Positions 1 to 8,566 of a stretch of DNA of 64,000 bases are shown in pieces. Location of the stretch: NCBI RefSeq assembly GCF_020991475.1, contig NZ_JAJMPA010000001.1, positions 1,054,001 through 1,118,000 of the forward strand. Direction: 5' to 3'. Positions within the stretch are counted from its first letter, which is position 1; each line of letters begins with the position of its first letter. Under the pieces are notes generated by a model that worked only from the letters and a program-made list of their open reading frames with translations, was not told the DNA's origin and ran no database searches. The translations under genes and the position numbers were made by a program. Origin of the DNA: Pedobacter sp. MC2016-14 (GTDB lineage: Bacteria > Bacteroidota > Bacteroidia > Sphingobacteriales > Sphingobacteriaceae).

Positions 1-1454
1 AGTTGGGGGGATCGTTTCAATATCAAAAGGATTTATTCTCTTTGTTAAATGGTCGTGGCCTTGCACCTTTCATTGAAACAGTGAACGGAGCAAGTACGAT
101 GCTGCCTAATGCAGATCGCAGATCGGAGACAGCAATTAGCGGAGCATATTTACAGCAAAACTTTAAATATAAAGACCATCTGTTTGTAACGGGTGCCATA
201 AGGGTAGATCAATCTTCAGTCTTTGACGAATCTGAAAGTACAAATGCCTATTTAAAAGGAAATGTCAGCTATGTATTATCTTCTGCAGAATACTGGAAAA
301 ATTTAAGTATTTCTAATTGGTGGAGTACTTTTAAACTTCGCGCAGCATACGGAGAGTCGGGGAATTTGACTGGAGTAAGTGCCTATGATCGCTTTAGGGA
401 ATACGATTCAAATCCGTTACTAGGTAAAACGGGCTTCTCTGGTCGTGGCATATTTGCTAACCAATTTGTTAAGCCAGAGCGTCAGAGAGAACTTGAATTG
501 GGATCCGATATTTCGTTCTTTGGTAATAGAATTGGTGCCAGCTTTAACTGGTATTCAAAAAAAGTAGACAATCTTTTGGTACCAGTTGTTATTGCGCCGA
601 CTACTGGTTATTCAAGTTTATTGGATAACATTGGAGCCTTAGAAAATAAAGGCGTTGAGCTGGTTTTAAACGGTACACCGGTTACGAACACAAACTTCAA
701 ATGGAATACTTCTGTTATATTCAACAGAAATAGAAATAAAGCCGTAGGAACGGGGGCTTTAAGGTTAATTAGTACCAACGCAGGTGCACCCGTAGCAATC
801 ATTGATGGACAGCCTATAGGTGTTTTTTATGGTACGTTTTTCGCAAGAAATGCTGATGGAAGTTTGTTAACCAATGCTGCAGGCATTCCGCAGTTAGAGC
901 GTGGAACGCAGACCTCCGCAACAACATTTATTCCTCAAAGAGATCCAGTAACCGGCCTCCCAACTGGAACAACTTTGCGTAAGGTTCTAGGAGATCCGAA
1001 CCCTGCTTATACAGGCTCTTTTGTAAACGATTTTAGTTATAAAAAACTTAATCTACATGTTCAACTAGATATGGTGCATGGCAGTGATGTCTGGAATGCG
1101 GATTGGAGAACTCGTCAGGGCGTAGGAAATGGGAAACTAGCTGAACAGGAAGATTTGGGTCAGTTACCTCGTGGTTACATTGCAGGTGTATATGCAACAG
1201 AAGAATGGAGGATTGATAACGGCAACTATGTTAAACTTCGTGAAATATCTTTAAGTTATAACCTTGGAGAGCTTAAGTTTGTAAAAGATTTGACAATCAA
1301 TCTTAGTGGAAGAAACCTTATTTCCTGGGATAATTATAAAGGATATGATCCTGAAGTAAACGCTGGAGGGCAATCTACTTTATTACGTAATATAGATTTT
1401 GGTGCCGTTCCAATCCCACGCACTTTCAGTTTAGGATTACAAGCTAAATTTTAA
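1..1454 (+). CDS. SusC-like TonB-dependent outer membrane receptor, C-terminal part
   Basis: The gene enters from outside the window and is read from base 3 with no start visible, so the leftmost codon is internal. The 483 visible residues are the second half of a SusC/RagA transporter: alternating beta-strand segments of the 22-strand barrel, the characteristic late stretch with NLSGRNLISW and YKGYDPEV, and a final aromatic-ended strand (LGLQAKF). SusC proteins import glycan or peptide fragments across the outer membrane with energy from TonB. The SusD partner starts 16 bases downstream, which supports one transcript. Plug and N-terminal domains lie outside the window, so the substrate cannot be inferred. 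Confidence 0.93.
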   Translation, partial: LGGSFQYQKDLFSLLNGRGLAPFIETVNGASTMLPNADRRSETAISGAYLQQNFKYKDHLFVTGAIRVDQSSVFDESESTNAYLKGNVSYVLSSAEYWKNLSISNWWSTFKLRAAYGESGNLTGVSAYDRFREYDSNPLLGKTGFSGRGIFANQFVKPERQRELELGSDISFFGNRIGASFNWYSKKVDNLLVPVVIAPTTGYSSLLDNIGALENKGVELVLNGTPVTNTNFKWNTSVIFNRNRNKAVGTGALRLISTNAGAPVAIIDGQPIGVFYGTFFARNADGSLLTNAAGIPQLERGTQTSATTFIPQRDPVTGLPTGTTLRKVLGDPNPAYTGSFVNDFSYKKLNLHVQLDMVHGSDVWNADWRTRQGVGNGKLAEQEDLGQLPRGYIAGVYATEEWRIDNGNYVKLREISLSYNLGELKFVKDLTINLSGRNLISWDNYKGYDPEVNAGGQSTLLRNIDFGAVPIPRTFSLGLQAKF

Positions 1455-1470
1455 TTTAAACAGGTACATC

Positions 1471-2781
1471 ATGAAAAAATACATAAAGAAAACTTATAGT
1501 TATAAAATGCTAGCCATCCTTATATTGATGGCGGTTGTATCATCTTGTAAGAAGGAATACGCAGATCCTAATGCTGCACTTGCTGACGATGTTTTTGGAT
1601 CATCCCGGGGCTTAACGGGCGTGGCTGTCGGTTTACAAAAATTGTATTCTGCTGGTCGGCCTGGGGTGTATTTTAGTTCTGTTACGGCAAATGGCTTTGT
1701 AACAAATGAGCTGTTTTTAACCAATGCCGGAAATGTACCAGAATTGCAACTCTCCACTGGTGGAAATAGTGTTGATGGTACAAACGCAATCCTGGCTAAC
1801 TTGTGGGCAAATTCAAATAAAATAATTTTTGATGCTGATAACGTAATGGCTAATGCACCCGCACTAGCTGATAAGGGATATGCGTCGGGGTTGATTGCAT
1901 ATGTTAGTATTTTTAAGGCTTTAGCAATAGGAAATATGTCTCAATATTGGGAGAGAGTTCCGTCTGGTATCGGTACAAACGTGAGTTTTATAACCAGGGT
2001 TCAAGGTTTCACAAGAGCCATAGCGGTAATTGACAATGCTTTGTCCGTAGTTGCTGCTACCCCAATTAGCGCAAATTTTCTTACAAACGTTCCAGCGGGT
2101 GTCGATATCCAGAATACATTATATGCGTTGAAGGCACGGTACGCTCTTTTTGCCGGCAACTACACCTTGGCCTTAACAGCAGCAAATAGTGTAGACCTTA
2201 CTAAAAGATCATCGTTTAATTTTGATAACCTTACATTCAATCCCATATTTGATATTGCAACTTCAACAGGAAACGTTTTTCAGCCAATGAATGCTAATTT
2301 AGGTCTGACTGGTATTTATGTGCCGGATCCAGCTGATAAACGGGTTCCATTTTATACAGTTGCAAATGCAGTAGCTCCTTTAGCCCGGCTAAATGGTTTT
2401 TTTACAAGTACTACCACTGCTATTCCAATTTATTTACCTGGAGAAATTATCCTCATCAAAGCTGAAGCCTATGCGCGCCAATCGACACCCGATTTAGGCA
2501 ATGCCTTAACCCAATTGAATTTAGTGGTAACTAAACAACCTGCAGCAGATCCATTTGGTGTTGGTGCTGGTTTGCCTGCAATAGTTGGGCCGATTTCGCA
2601 ATCAGATTTGTTAAATCTAATTTATAAACATAGAAGCATAGAACTCTATATGTCTGGCTTAAAACTGGAGGATATGAGAAGATTTGGGTTGCCAAATGCA
2701 GATCGAAAGAGAAATTTTTTCCCATATCCATTTACAGAGCGGGATAACAATCCCAATACACCGGCAGACCCTGCCTTCTAA
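1471..2781 (+). CDS. SusD/RagB-like surface lipoprotein
   Basis: This 436-residue protein starts with a lipoprotein signal peptide ending VVSSC (lipid Cys26), so it is predicted to be anchored in the outer membrane. The C-terminal part carries the SusD signature around LYMSGLKLEDMRRFG, where family members describe an alpha-helical lid over SusC. It is shorter than many SusD proteins (about 500-600 residues), but start, lipobox and family C-terminus are all present. It follows the SusC fragment and is closed by a strong hairpin terminator, so it is the last gene of its operon. No enzyme gene is visible beside the pair, so the ligand is unknown. Confidence 0.9.
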   Translation: MKKYIKKTYSYKMLAILILMAVVSSCKKEYADPNAALADDVFGSSRGLTGVAVGLQKLYSAGRPGVYFSSVTANGFVTNELFLTNAGNVPELQLSTGGNSVDGTNAILANLWANSNKIIFDADNVMANAPALADKGYASGLIAYVSIFKALAIGNMSQYWERVPSGIGTNVSFITRVQGFTRAIAVIDNALSVVAATPISANFLTNVPAGVDIQNTLYALKARYALFAGNYTLALTAANSVDLTKRSSFNFDNLTFNPIFDIATSTGNVFQPMNANLGLTGIYVPDPADKRVPFYTVANAVAPLARLNGFFTSTTTAIPIYLPGEIILIKAEAYARQSTPDLGNALTQLNLVVTKQPAADPFGVGAGLPAIVGPISQSDLLNLIYKHRSIELYMSGLKLEDMRRFGLPNADRKRNFFPYPFTERDNNPNTPADPAF

Positions 2782-2818
2782 TAAAAGAATAGCTCAAATC
2801 TTTTTAGCCACTTTATGT

Positions 2819-2848
2819 AAAGTCCCCTTTTTAGGGGACTTTTCTTTT
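2819..2848 (+). terminator. Rho-independent terminator after susD
   Basis: A perfect stem AAAGTCCCC / GGGGACTTT with a short T-rich loop is followed by a T-rich run. It lies 38 bases after the susD stop and separates that operon from the gene at 2901. Confidence 0.85.
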
Positions 2849-2900
2849 CATATCTTAACCGAACTAAAATATTTTCAGCATTTTTGTACAAAGAAAAATT

Positions 2901-3116
2901 ATGGCAAGCTTTACACTTACTCCAGATACCGCTCAAAAGGTTAAAATCAAATTTTTAAGAAAATACAGAGATTTAGCTTCAGAGAACATTTCTTTTGAAC
3001 CAGGACAGGAAGACCAGCTGGTAGCAAGGTTAATGGACCTGATAAAAAGAGATCAGAAATATGTTGAATTTACAATCAACAAGGCGCTAGCCGATCCAGA
3101 GGGAAACAGATTGTAG
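2901..3116 (+). CDS. Small hypothetical protein coupled to S41 peptidase
   Basis: This 71-residue soluble protein is charged and predicted mostly helical, with no signal peptide, membrane segment or cysteine. I do not recognise a family. It is likely real: an ATG follows an A-rich stretch, it sits after a terminator and so heads a transcript, and its stop lies only 2 bases before the ATG of the S41 peptidase, an arrangement typical of translational coupling. A possible -7 element (CATTTTTG, one mismatch to TAnnTTTG) lies at 2879-2886. A role linked to the peptidase is inference from position only. Confidence 0.65.
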   Translation: MASFTLTPDTAQKVKIKFLRKYRDLASENISFEPGQEDQLVARLMDLIKRDQKYVEFTINKALADPEGNRL

Positions 3117-3118
3117 TC

Positions 3119-4813
3119 ATGAAGGCCTTCAAAATTGTCTTTTTAGTGCTGGTTCCAGCCTTTGTAACCTTAACCTGGTCATTTAAGGATGACCTTTTTC
3201 TGGTTTCCAAAAATCTTGACATTTTTGCTGCGCTTTATAAAGAAATTAATATCAATTATGTAGATGAGTCAAATCCTACAACGCTCATGCGTACCGGGAT
3301 TGATGCAATGCTAGATGGTTTAGATCCTTATACAGAGTATATCCCCGAATCTGAGATTGAGGATTATAAACTCAAATATGTAAGTACCCAATTCGGAGGA
3401 ATAGGGGCAAGTACGGTATTTATCGAAGGTAAACTGTTTGTAAATGAAGTTACCGAAGGTTACCCGGCAAACAAAGAAGATATTAGGCCTGGAGACCAGT
3501 TGGTTAAAATCAATGGCGTAGATGTAAAAGGAAAAGAACGGAGTCAAATCAGTGCTTTACTTCGCGGGCCTGGCGGGTCTTCTGTCGCTTTACTTATTAT
3601 CAGGGACGGTTCTGTAATTACCAAAAACCTGGTCCGGGCAGAAATTAAGATGCCTAATGTTACCTATTCAGGCGTCGTAGGCGATCATATCGCATACATC
3701 CGTCTAGATAAATTCCTGGAAAATGCTGCACAGGAAGTTAAGGATGCAGCAGTTACCTTAAATAAGCAACAACCTAAAGGGATCATTCTTGATTTAAGAT
3801 ACAACGGTGGCGGTATTTTACAGGAAGCTGTAAAAATTGTAAATCTTTTTGTCAATAAAGATGTTCTGGTGGTTACCCAAAAAGGACGTAATCCAGAAAA
3901 GACCATCACCTACAACACAAGAGAGCAGGTGCTTTTTCCTCAAGTACCATTAATCGTACTCATCGGTGGCTCCTCCGCTTCCGCCTCCGAAATTGTAGCT
4001 GGATCTTTGCAAGATCTGGATCGGGCAGTCATTATAGGTCAGCGTAGTTATGGAAAAGGATTGGTTCAACAAGCATTTAACCTTCCTTACAATAGTCTGG
4101 TTAAAGTTACCGTAGCTAAGTATTTTACACCATCCGGCAGGTGTATACAAGCTATTGATTATGCACATAAAAATGCAAATGGATTAAGAGAAAGATTTGC
4201 AGATTCGTTGGTGAAAAGATTTAGCACTAAAATGGGCAGAAATGTTTACGATGGAAATGGTGTTTATCCCGATGTAGTGGTAAAAAATCAAAAGCTCAGC
4301 CCCATAACAGTTTCCCTGCTCAACAAAAGCATGTTCTTTGATTTTGCCAATGACTATAAAAAGAAGACCAAAACCATTGTTGATGCTGCCGCATTCCAGC
4401 TAACTGAAGCAGAGTATGCGCTCTTTGTCAATTCATTGGCAGGTAAAGATTATTCCTATACCTCCACTACAGAAAGATTACTGGCCGATTTGCGTACCGA
4501 AGCCGAAAAAGAAAATAAATTACCAGCTGTAAAGGCCGATCTTGAGGATTTAAAAGATAAAATGCTGGGCGCAAAAAAAACAGATCTAATTACCCATAAG
4601 ACAGAAATCAAAGCAGCTTTAGAAACTCAGATTATCAGTCGCTTTTATTTTGAAAAAGGAAAGGTAATTCAGGCCTTTCAATATGATAAAGAACTGGCAG
4701 CAGCAACCGCACTTTTAAATAATCAGGCTAAAATGCTGTCAATCCTTAAAGGAGAAGGTGCCTATAAAACAATAGGTAGTCCGGCCAAAACCTTAGCTTC
4801 GGCCGGAAAATAA
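3119..4813 (+). CDS. S41 family C-terminal processing peptidase (CtpA/Prc-like)
   Basis: The 564-residue protein has an N-terminal hydrophobic segment (residues about 5-22) placing it in the periplasm or inner-membrane bound. A PDZ domain at roughly 90-175 contains PGDQLVKINGVDV, followed by the S41 catalytic domain. The catalytic serine is predicted as Ser288 in SSASASEI and the lysine as Lys313 in SYGKGLVQ, 25 residues apart as in E. coli Tsp and plant CtpA. A helical C-terminal extension of about 150 residues follows. Family members cut proteins near their C-termini. The gene forms a tight pair with the small upstream gene, and its stop is one base from the stop of the convergent ferredoxin gene. 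Confidence 0.93.
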   Translation: MKAFKIVFLVLVPAFVTLTWSFKDDLFLVSKNLDIFAALYKEININYVDESNPTTLMRTGIDAMLDGLDPYTEYIPESEIEDYKLKYVSTQFGGIGASTVFIEGKLFVNEVTEGYPANKEDIRPGDQLVKINGVDVKGKERSQISALLRGPGGSSVALLIIRDGSVITKNLVRAEIKMPNVTYSGVVGDHIAYIRLDKFLENAAQEVKDAAVTLNKQQPKGIILDLRYNGGGILQEAVKIVNLFVNKDVLVVTQKGRNPEKTITYNTREQVLFPQVPLIVLIGGSSASASEIVAGSLQDLDRAVIIGQRSYGKGLVQQAFNLPYNSLVKVTVAKYFTPSGRCIQAIDYAHKNANGLRERFADSLVKRFSTKMGRNVYDGNGVYPDVVVKNQKLSPITVSLLNKSMFFDFANDYKKKTKTIVDAAAFQLTEAEYALFVNSLAGKDYSYTSTTERLLADLRTEAEKENKLPAVKADLEDLKDKMLGAKKTDLITHKTEIKAALETQIISRFYFEKGKVIQAFQYDKELAAATALLNNQAKMLSILKGEGAYKTIGSPAKTLASAGK

Positions 4814-4814
4814 T

Positions 4815-5144
4815 TTATTCAGCGTTGTGAAGCTTTACCTTTAATCCTTCCATTGCCGGATTGAGCTGCAACTGACAGGCAAGTCTGGAATTAGGAAGTA
4901 AATCTGGTAAAGTATCCAGCATCGCATATTCATCATCAGACATTTCATTCAGCTTTTCTTCGCCTTCTAAAACATCTACACAACATGTCGCGCACAGTGC
5001 CATACCGCCACATGTAGCTAAAATATCGTATTCACAAGCCTTTAAAAACTCCATAAGGCTCAAACCCATATCAACAGGGGCTTCAAGATCAGTTACACTG
5101 CCATCTGGATTCTGAACGGATATGTTAATGTTATTTGCATCCAT
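4815..5144 (-). CDS. 2Fe-2S ferredoxin (adrenodoxin/Isc type)
   Basis: This 109-residue soluble protein has the plant/adrenodoxin-type cluster pattern: Cys45, Cys51 and Cys54 (C-x5-C-x2-C), then Cys90 in SRLACQ. Such ferredoxins pass single electrons. It lies 3 bases downstream of the ferredoxin reductase-like gene on the same strand, so the two are probably a cotranscribed electron-transfer pair using NADPH. The recipient is not identifiable here. An extra Cys55 directly follows Cys54, and Cys37 precedes the motif; neither is needed for the cluster. Confidence 0.92.
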   Translation of the reverse strand: MDANNINISVQNPDGSVTDLEAPVDMGLSLMEFLKACEYDILATCGGMALCATCCVDVLEGEEKLNEMSDDEYAMLDTLPDLLPNSRLACQLQLNPAMEGLKVKLHNAE

Positions 5145-5147
5145 AAT

Positions 5148-6158
5148 TTAGAACTCTGCTACACCGTTAACGGTAGTATATTTCATTGTATATTTAACAC
5201 CTGGGTTCATGTACTGGTAAGCACTGTGGCTCATCAAAGCAGCTTCGTGGAAGCCGCATAATATCAGCTTCAATTTATTCACGTAAGTATTGATATCGCC
5301 AATCGCGTAAATACCAGGGATGTTAGTTGAATAATCATCCGTATTTACCTCAATTGCACTCTTGCTAATGTTCAGGTTCCATTGTTCTATCGGGCCTAAT
5401 TTAGGGCTTAAACCAAACAAAGGAATCAAATGATCTGCTTCCACATTCGTAACCTCTAAAGTTTTGTTGTGAACAATCTCTACATTTTCCAGTTTGCCAG
5501 TTCCAGAAACAGAGTTTAGGTTGCTGTTTAAAATCAAGTTAATTTTTCCACTATAAGCTAGCGCCATTACTTTATTTACAGAGTCAGGTGCACCTCTAAA
5601 GCTTTCGCTGCGGTGTACCAGGGTTAACTCTTCAACAATATCAGCAAGGAAAATGGTCCAGTCCAGGGCAGAATCACCACCACCGGCAATTACCATTTTC
5701 TGACCGCGGTATTTCTCAGGGTCTATAATCATGTAATTTACACCTCTTCCATTTTCAAAATCTTCCAATCCGGCAACAGCGGGCTTGCGGGGCTCAAAGC
5801 AACCCAATCCACCAGCAATTACCACAACCTTAGCTTCAATAATGGTTCCCATATTGGTGGTCAGTACAAAATCCGCTTCGCCGCGTTTCTCCAAACCTTC
5901 AATACGCTCGCCTAAAGTAAAGCCAGGGTGAAAAGGTTTAGCCTGTTCCATTAAGTTTTCTACAAGTTCCTGAGCAAGCACACTTGGGTAACCAGGGATA
6001 TCATAAATAGGCTTTTTTGGGTATATTTCAGACAGTTGTCCACCAACCTGAGGTAGATAATCAATCAAATGACAGCGCATTTTAAGTAATCCTGCTTCGA
6101 AAATTGCAAATAAACCTACGGGTCCTGCGCCAATTATGGCTATATCGGTAGAAATCAT
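5148..6158 (-). CDS. Ferredoxin-NADP reductase, thioredoxin reductase-like (YumC type)
   Basis: The 336-residue protein has two Rossmann folds: the FAD site GAGPVGLF near residue 11 and an NADPH site at VIAGGGDSALDW. A late FAD motif (GIYAIGDI) precedes the C-terminus. The overall fold is that of thioredoxin reductase, but the redox CxxC that should precede the second Rossmann motif is absent, which is the hallmark of the type 2 ferredoxin-NADP reductases such as B. subtilis YumC. The adjacent 2Fe-2S ferredoxin gene, 3 bases downstream, supports this. Cytosolic; expected to transfer electrons between NADPH and ferredoxin. Confidence 0.9.
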   Translation of the reverse strand: MISTDIAIIGAGPVGLFAIFEAGLLKMRCHLIDYLPQVGGQLSEIYPKKPIYDIPGYPSVLAQELVENLMEQAKPFHPGFTLGERIEGLEKRGEADFVLTTNMGTIIEAKVVVIAGGLGCFEPRKPAVAGLEDFENGRGVNYMIIDPEKYRGQKMVIAGGGDSALDWTIFLADIVEELTLVHRSESFRGAPDSVNKVMALAYSGKINLILNSNLNSVSGTGKLENVEIVHNKTLEVTNVEADHLIPLFGLSPKLGPIEQWNLNISKSAIEVNTDDYSTNIPGIYAIGDINTYVNKLKLILCGFHEAALMSHSAYQYMNPGVKYTMKYTTVNGVAEF

Positions 6159-6270
6159 GTAATTAAATTTTTGGCGAATTTACGAACTTTGTTTTAAATA
6201 TTAAGGCTATTTAGATATATTCCACATAATCTGTAGAACTTATTACAAAAAGCAGGGAAATATTTTTACT

Positions 6271-6278
6271 TATCTTTG
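6271..6278 (+). promoter_or_regulatory. Possible -7 box for the lpxH-like gene
   Basis: TATCTTTG matches the Bacteroidota -7 consensus TAnnTTTG. It lies only 8 bases before the ATG, implying a very short leader. No TTTG is present at the expected -33 distance, so the call is weak. Confidence 0.35.
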
Positions 6279-6286
6279 TTATACAA

Positions 6287-7036
6287 ATGGCAAAACACAT
6301 TTATTTCGCTTCAGATTTTCATTTGGGTTCGCCCTCACATCAGCAAAGCAGAATCAGGGAAGATCGTATTTTACGATGGCTAAATGCAATTGAACACAGT
6401 TGTGCTGAGTTGTTTTTGATGGGCGATATTTTTGATTTTTGGTTCGAATACAAGACCGTAGTACCTAAAGGTTTTATCCGGTTGCAAGGGAAACTCGCTA
6501 ACATGTCCGATGCCGGAATTAAAATTTATTTTTTCAAAGGCAATCATGACATGTGGGTAAAAGACTATTTTACCAAAGAAATGGGTATTGAGATTATCAG
6601 TGATGAACTTGTAATGGAGCGAAACGGGAAGGTGTTTTACCTTCATCATGGCGATGGATTGGGCCCCGGAGATTCAAAGTATAAGTTTTTAAGAAAGATA
6701 TTTAGAAATCCTGTATGTCAATGGCTGTTTGCGCTGGTACCGCCCCGTATTGGTCTTGGCATAGCAAACGCCTGGTCAGGAAGTAGTCGTGCCGCCAGTA
6801 AAGAAGAAGAAGTATTTATGGGGCAGGAGAATGAATGGCTTGCGGTTTATGCAGCAGAGCAACTGAAAAAACAACATTACGATTATTTTATATTCGGCCA
6901 CAGGCATCTGCCGCTTAATCTCGATTTGGGAGCTGGCAGCAGGTATGTAAACCTTGGTGAATGGCTCAAATACAATTCGTACGCAGTATTTGATGGTAAT
7001 GAATTAACGCTTAATTATTTTGAAAAGGAATTTTAA
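6287..7036 (+). CDS. lpxH: UDP-2,3-diacylglucosamine diphosphatase-like metallophosphoesterase
   Basis: The 249-residue protein is a calcineurin-like phosphoesterase with the whole dimetal motif set: ASDFHLG (residues 8-14), GDIFDFWFEY (about 46-55), KGNHDMW, HHGDG and FGHRHLP. The DFWFEY stretch is typical of LpxH and its relatives, which remove UMP from UDP-2,3-diacylglucosamine in lipid A synthesis at the inner membrane face. Length is close to E. coli LpxH (240). A paralogous phosphoesterase of the same family is possible, since the substrate-capping helices cannot be judged by eye. Confidence 0.82.
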   Translation: MAKHIYFASDFHLGSPSHQQSRIREDRILRWLNAIEHSCAELFLMGDIFDFWFEYKTVVPKGFIRLQGKLANMSDAGIKIYFFKGNHDMWVKDYFTKEMGIEIISDELVMERNGKVFYLHHGDGLGPGDSKYKFLRKIFRNPVCQWLFALVPPRIGLGIANAWSGSSRAASKEEEVFMGQENEWLAVYAAEQLKKQHYDYFIFGHRHLPLNLDLGAGSRYVNLGEWLKYNSYAVFDGNELTLNYFEKEF

Positions 7037-7047
7037 GTGAAAAAGCC

Positions 7048-7055
7048 TATTTTTG
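7048..7055 (+). promoter_or_regulatory. Possible -7 box for prfA
   Basis: TATTTTTG fits TAnnTTTG about 105 bases before the prfA start. No TTTG is found at the -33 spacing used by the stronger promoters in this window, so this is tentative. Confidence 0.25.
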
Positions 7056-7159
7056 TTGTCCCAAATAAATCATCAAGCTCACTAGCCAACTAGCTGTTGC
7101 TGATGGATGCTTTACAGGTATCAGCTACCTTAAAGCAGGTTTATTTAAATTAAAATGAT

Positions 7160-8233
7160 ATGTTAGAGAAATTAGAAGCTATAAAAATTCGCTGGGAAGA
7201 CGTTGAAGAACAGTTAAGCAATCCTGATACTATGCAGGATATGAAGCGTTTTGCAGCTTTAAATAAGGAATATAAAGATCTTGGCAAAATTGTAGATGAG
7301 TATAAGATCTACAAAAATGTGATGAGCAACATAGATGCCAACAGGGAAATTTTGAGCACAGAGAAAGACCCAGAAATGCGTGAAATGGCAAAAGAAGAAC
7401 TTGATCTTTTGTTAAAACAGCAGGAAGAGCTGGAAGAAAGAGTTCGTCTGATGTTAATTCCAGTTGATCCAGAGGACGCGAAAAATGCAGTATTTGAAAT
7501 TCGTGGTGGTACTGGTGGAGATGAGGCTGCATTATTTGCGGGCGATTTGTACCGTATGTACAGCAGGTTTTTTGATACCAAAGGCTGGAGAGTAGAAACT
7601 GTTGATGTAACAGAAGGAACTGCCGGCGGGTACAAAGAGGTCATCCTGAAAGTTACCGGAGAAGATGTTTACGGGCAATTGAAATATGAATCAGGTGTAC
7701 ACCGTGTACAACGTGTGCCTGATACTGAAACCCAGGGCCGTGTACATACCTCAGCTGCATCTGTAGCGGTTTTACCAGAGGCAGAAGAAATCGATCTTTA
7801 CATCAATCCAGCTGATATAGAATTGCATACTTCGCGTTCCGGTGGTGCAGGTGGGCAAAATGTAAACAAGGTAGAGACTAAAGTTCAGTTGACACACAAA
7901 CCTTCCGGTATTGTGGTGGTGTGTCAGCAGGATCGCTCGCAATTGGGTAATAGGATTATTGCTATGGAAATGTTGAGAAGCAAACTATACGATATCGAAT
8001 TGCAAAAGAAAAATGGTGATGTTGCGGCGCGCAGAAAGACGATGGTTTCAACAGGAGACCGCTCTGCGAAGATCAGAACTTATAATTATCCTCAGGGTCG
8101 GGTTACGGATCACCGTATCGGATTAACCTTATACAACCTGAATTCTGTAATGGATGGTAGTGTTCAGGAGTTAATCGATGCTTTGCAGTTTGCAGAAAAC
8201 GCAGAGAAAATGAAAGAGGGCTCTGTAGCTTAA
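7160..8233 (+). CDS. prfA: Peptide chain release factor 1
   Basis: The 357-residue protein matches RF1 across its length. It has an N-terminal coiled-coil domain, the stop-codon recognition loop with PDT in [10 protein letters not shown] (the PxT tripeptide of RF1, not the SPF of RF2), and the catalytic GGQ at residues 231-233 within [13 protein letters not shown], which triggers peptidyl-tRNA hydrolysis at UAA and UAG. Length equals the usual 355-360. It sits alone between the phosphoesterase gene and tRNA-Asp. An upstream ATG 5 bases earlier is out of frame; the ATG chosen aligns with MLEKLEAI, the usual RF1 start. Confidence 0.97.
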   Translation: MLEKLEAIKIRWEDVEEQLSNPDTMQDMKRFAALNKEYKDLGKIVDEYKIYKNVMSNIDANREILSTEKDPEMREMAKEELDLLLKQQEELEERVRLMLIPVDPEDAKNAVFEIRGGTGGDEAALFAGDLYRMYSRFFDTKGWRVETVDVTEGTAGGYKEVILKVTGEDVYGQLKYESGVHRVQRVPDTETQGRVHTSAASVAVLPEAEEIDLYINPADIELHTSRSGGAGGQNVNKVETKVQLTHKPSGIVVVCQQDRSQLGNRIIAMEMLRSKLYDIELQKKNGDVAARRKTMVSTGDRSAKIRTYNYPQGRVTDHRIGLTLYNLNSVMDGSVQELIDALQFAENAEKMKEGSVA

Positions 8234-8260
8234 GGACTTATAATTATTTTAAAATAAATA

Positions 8261-8290
8261 TTGCAAATAAAATAAAAGTATCTATATTTG
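8261..8290 (+). promoter_or_regulatory. Promoter of tRNA-Asp
   Basis: A TTG at 8261-8263 is followed after 19 bases by TATATTTG at 8283-8290, a full match to the Bacteroidota -7 consensus. It lies about 40 bases before the tRNA. The spacing equals that of the metK and lacI promoters in this window. Confidence 0.65.
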
Positions 8291-8330
8291 CAATCCCGAA
8301 ACGAAACAACGATACGAAAATAGGGAAAAC

Positions 8331-8404
8331 GGACCGGTAGTTCAGCTGGTTAGAATGCCGCCCTGTCACGGCGGAGGTCGCGGGTTCGAGTCCCGTCCGG
8401 TCCG
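8331..8404 (+). tRNA. tRNA-Asp (GTC)
   Basis: A 74-base cloverleaf. The acceptor stem is GGACCGG / CCGGTCC with G as discriminator. The D arm contains AGCTGGTTAGA, and the anticodon stem CCGCC / GGCGG closes loop CTGTCAC with anticodon GTC at 8365-8367. The T arm contains GGTTCGAGTCC. The 3' CCA is not encoded. A terminator hairpin follows at once. Confidence 0.97.
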
Positions 8405-8405
8405 C

Positions 8406-8438
8406 AAAAAAAGCCTTAACGAAAGTTGAGGCTTTTTT
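8406..8438 (+). terminator. Terminator after tRNA-Asp
   Basis: Stem AAGCCTTAAC / GTTGAGGCTT (one G-T wobble) with a GAAA tetraloop, followed by six Ts. It starts one base after the end of the tRNA. Confidence 0.88.
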
Positions 8439-8566
8439 GCTTTATACCCTTCTCACAGATAATTTCTTTCAAACCTTGTAGAGAAAGATAAAATTATTCT
8501 GTTTCTATCATCAAACGGCAAAAAACTAATCCACCATTAATTTTTGCAGATAGAAACCAAATAACA

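Noticed and set aside
2684..2944. 86-codon plus-strand frame over the susD end and terminator
   Set aside because: Overlaps the susD C-terminus, the terminator hairpin and the next gene; no domain.
5148..6158. Calling the FNR gene thioredoxin reductase (trxB)
   Set aside because: The CxxC redox pair is absent and a 2Fe-2S ferredoxin gene is adjacent.
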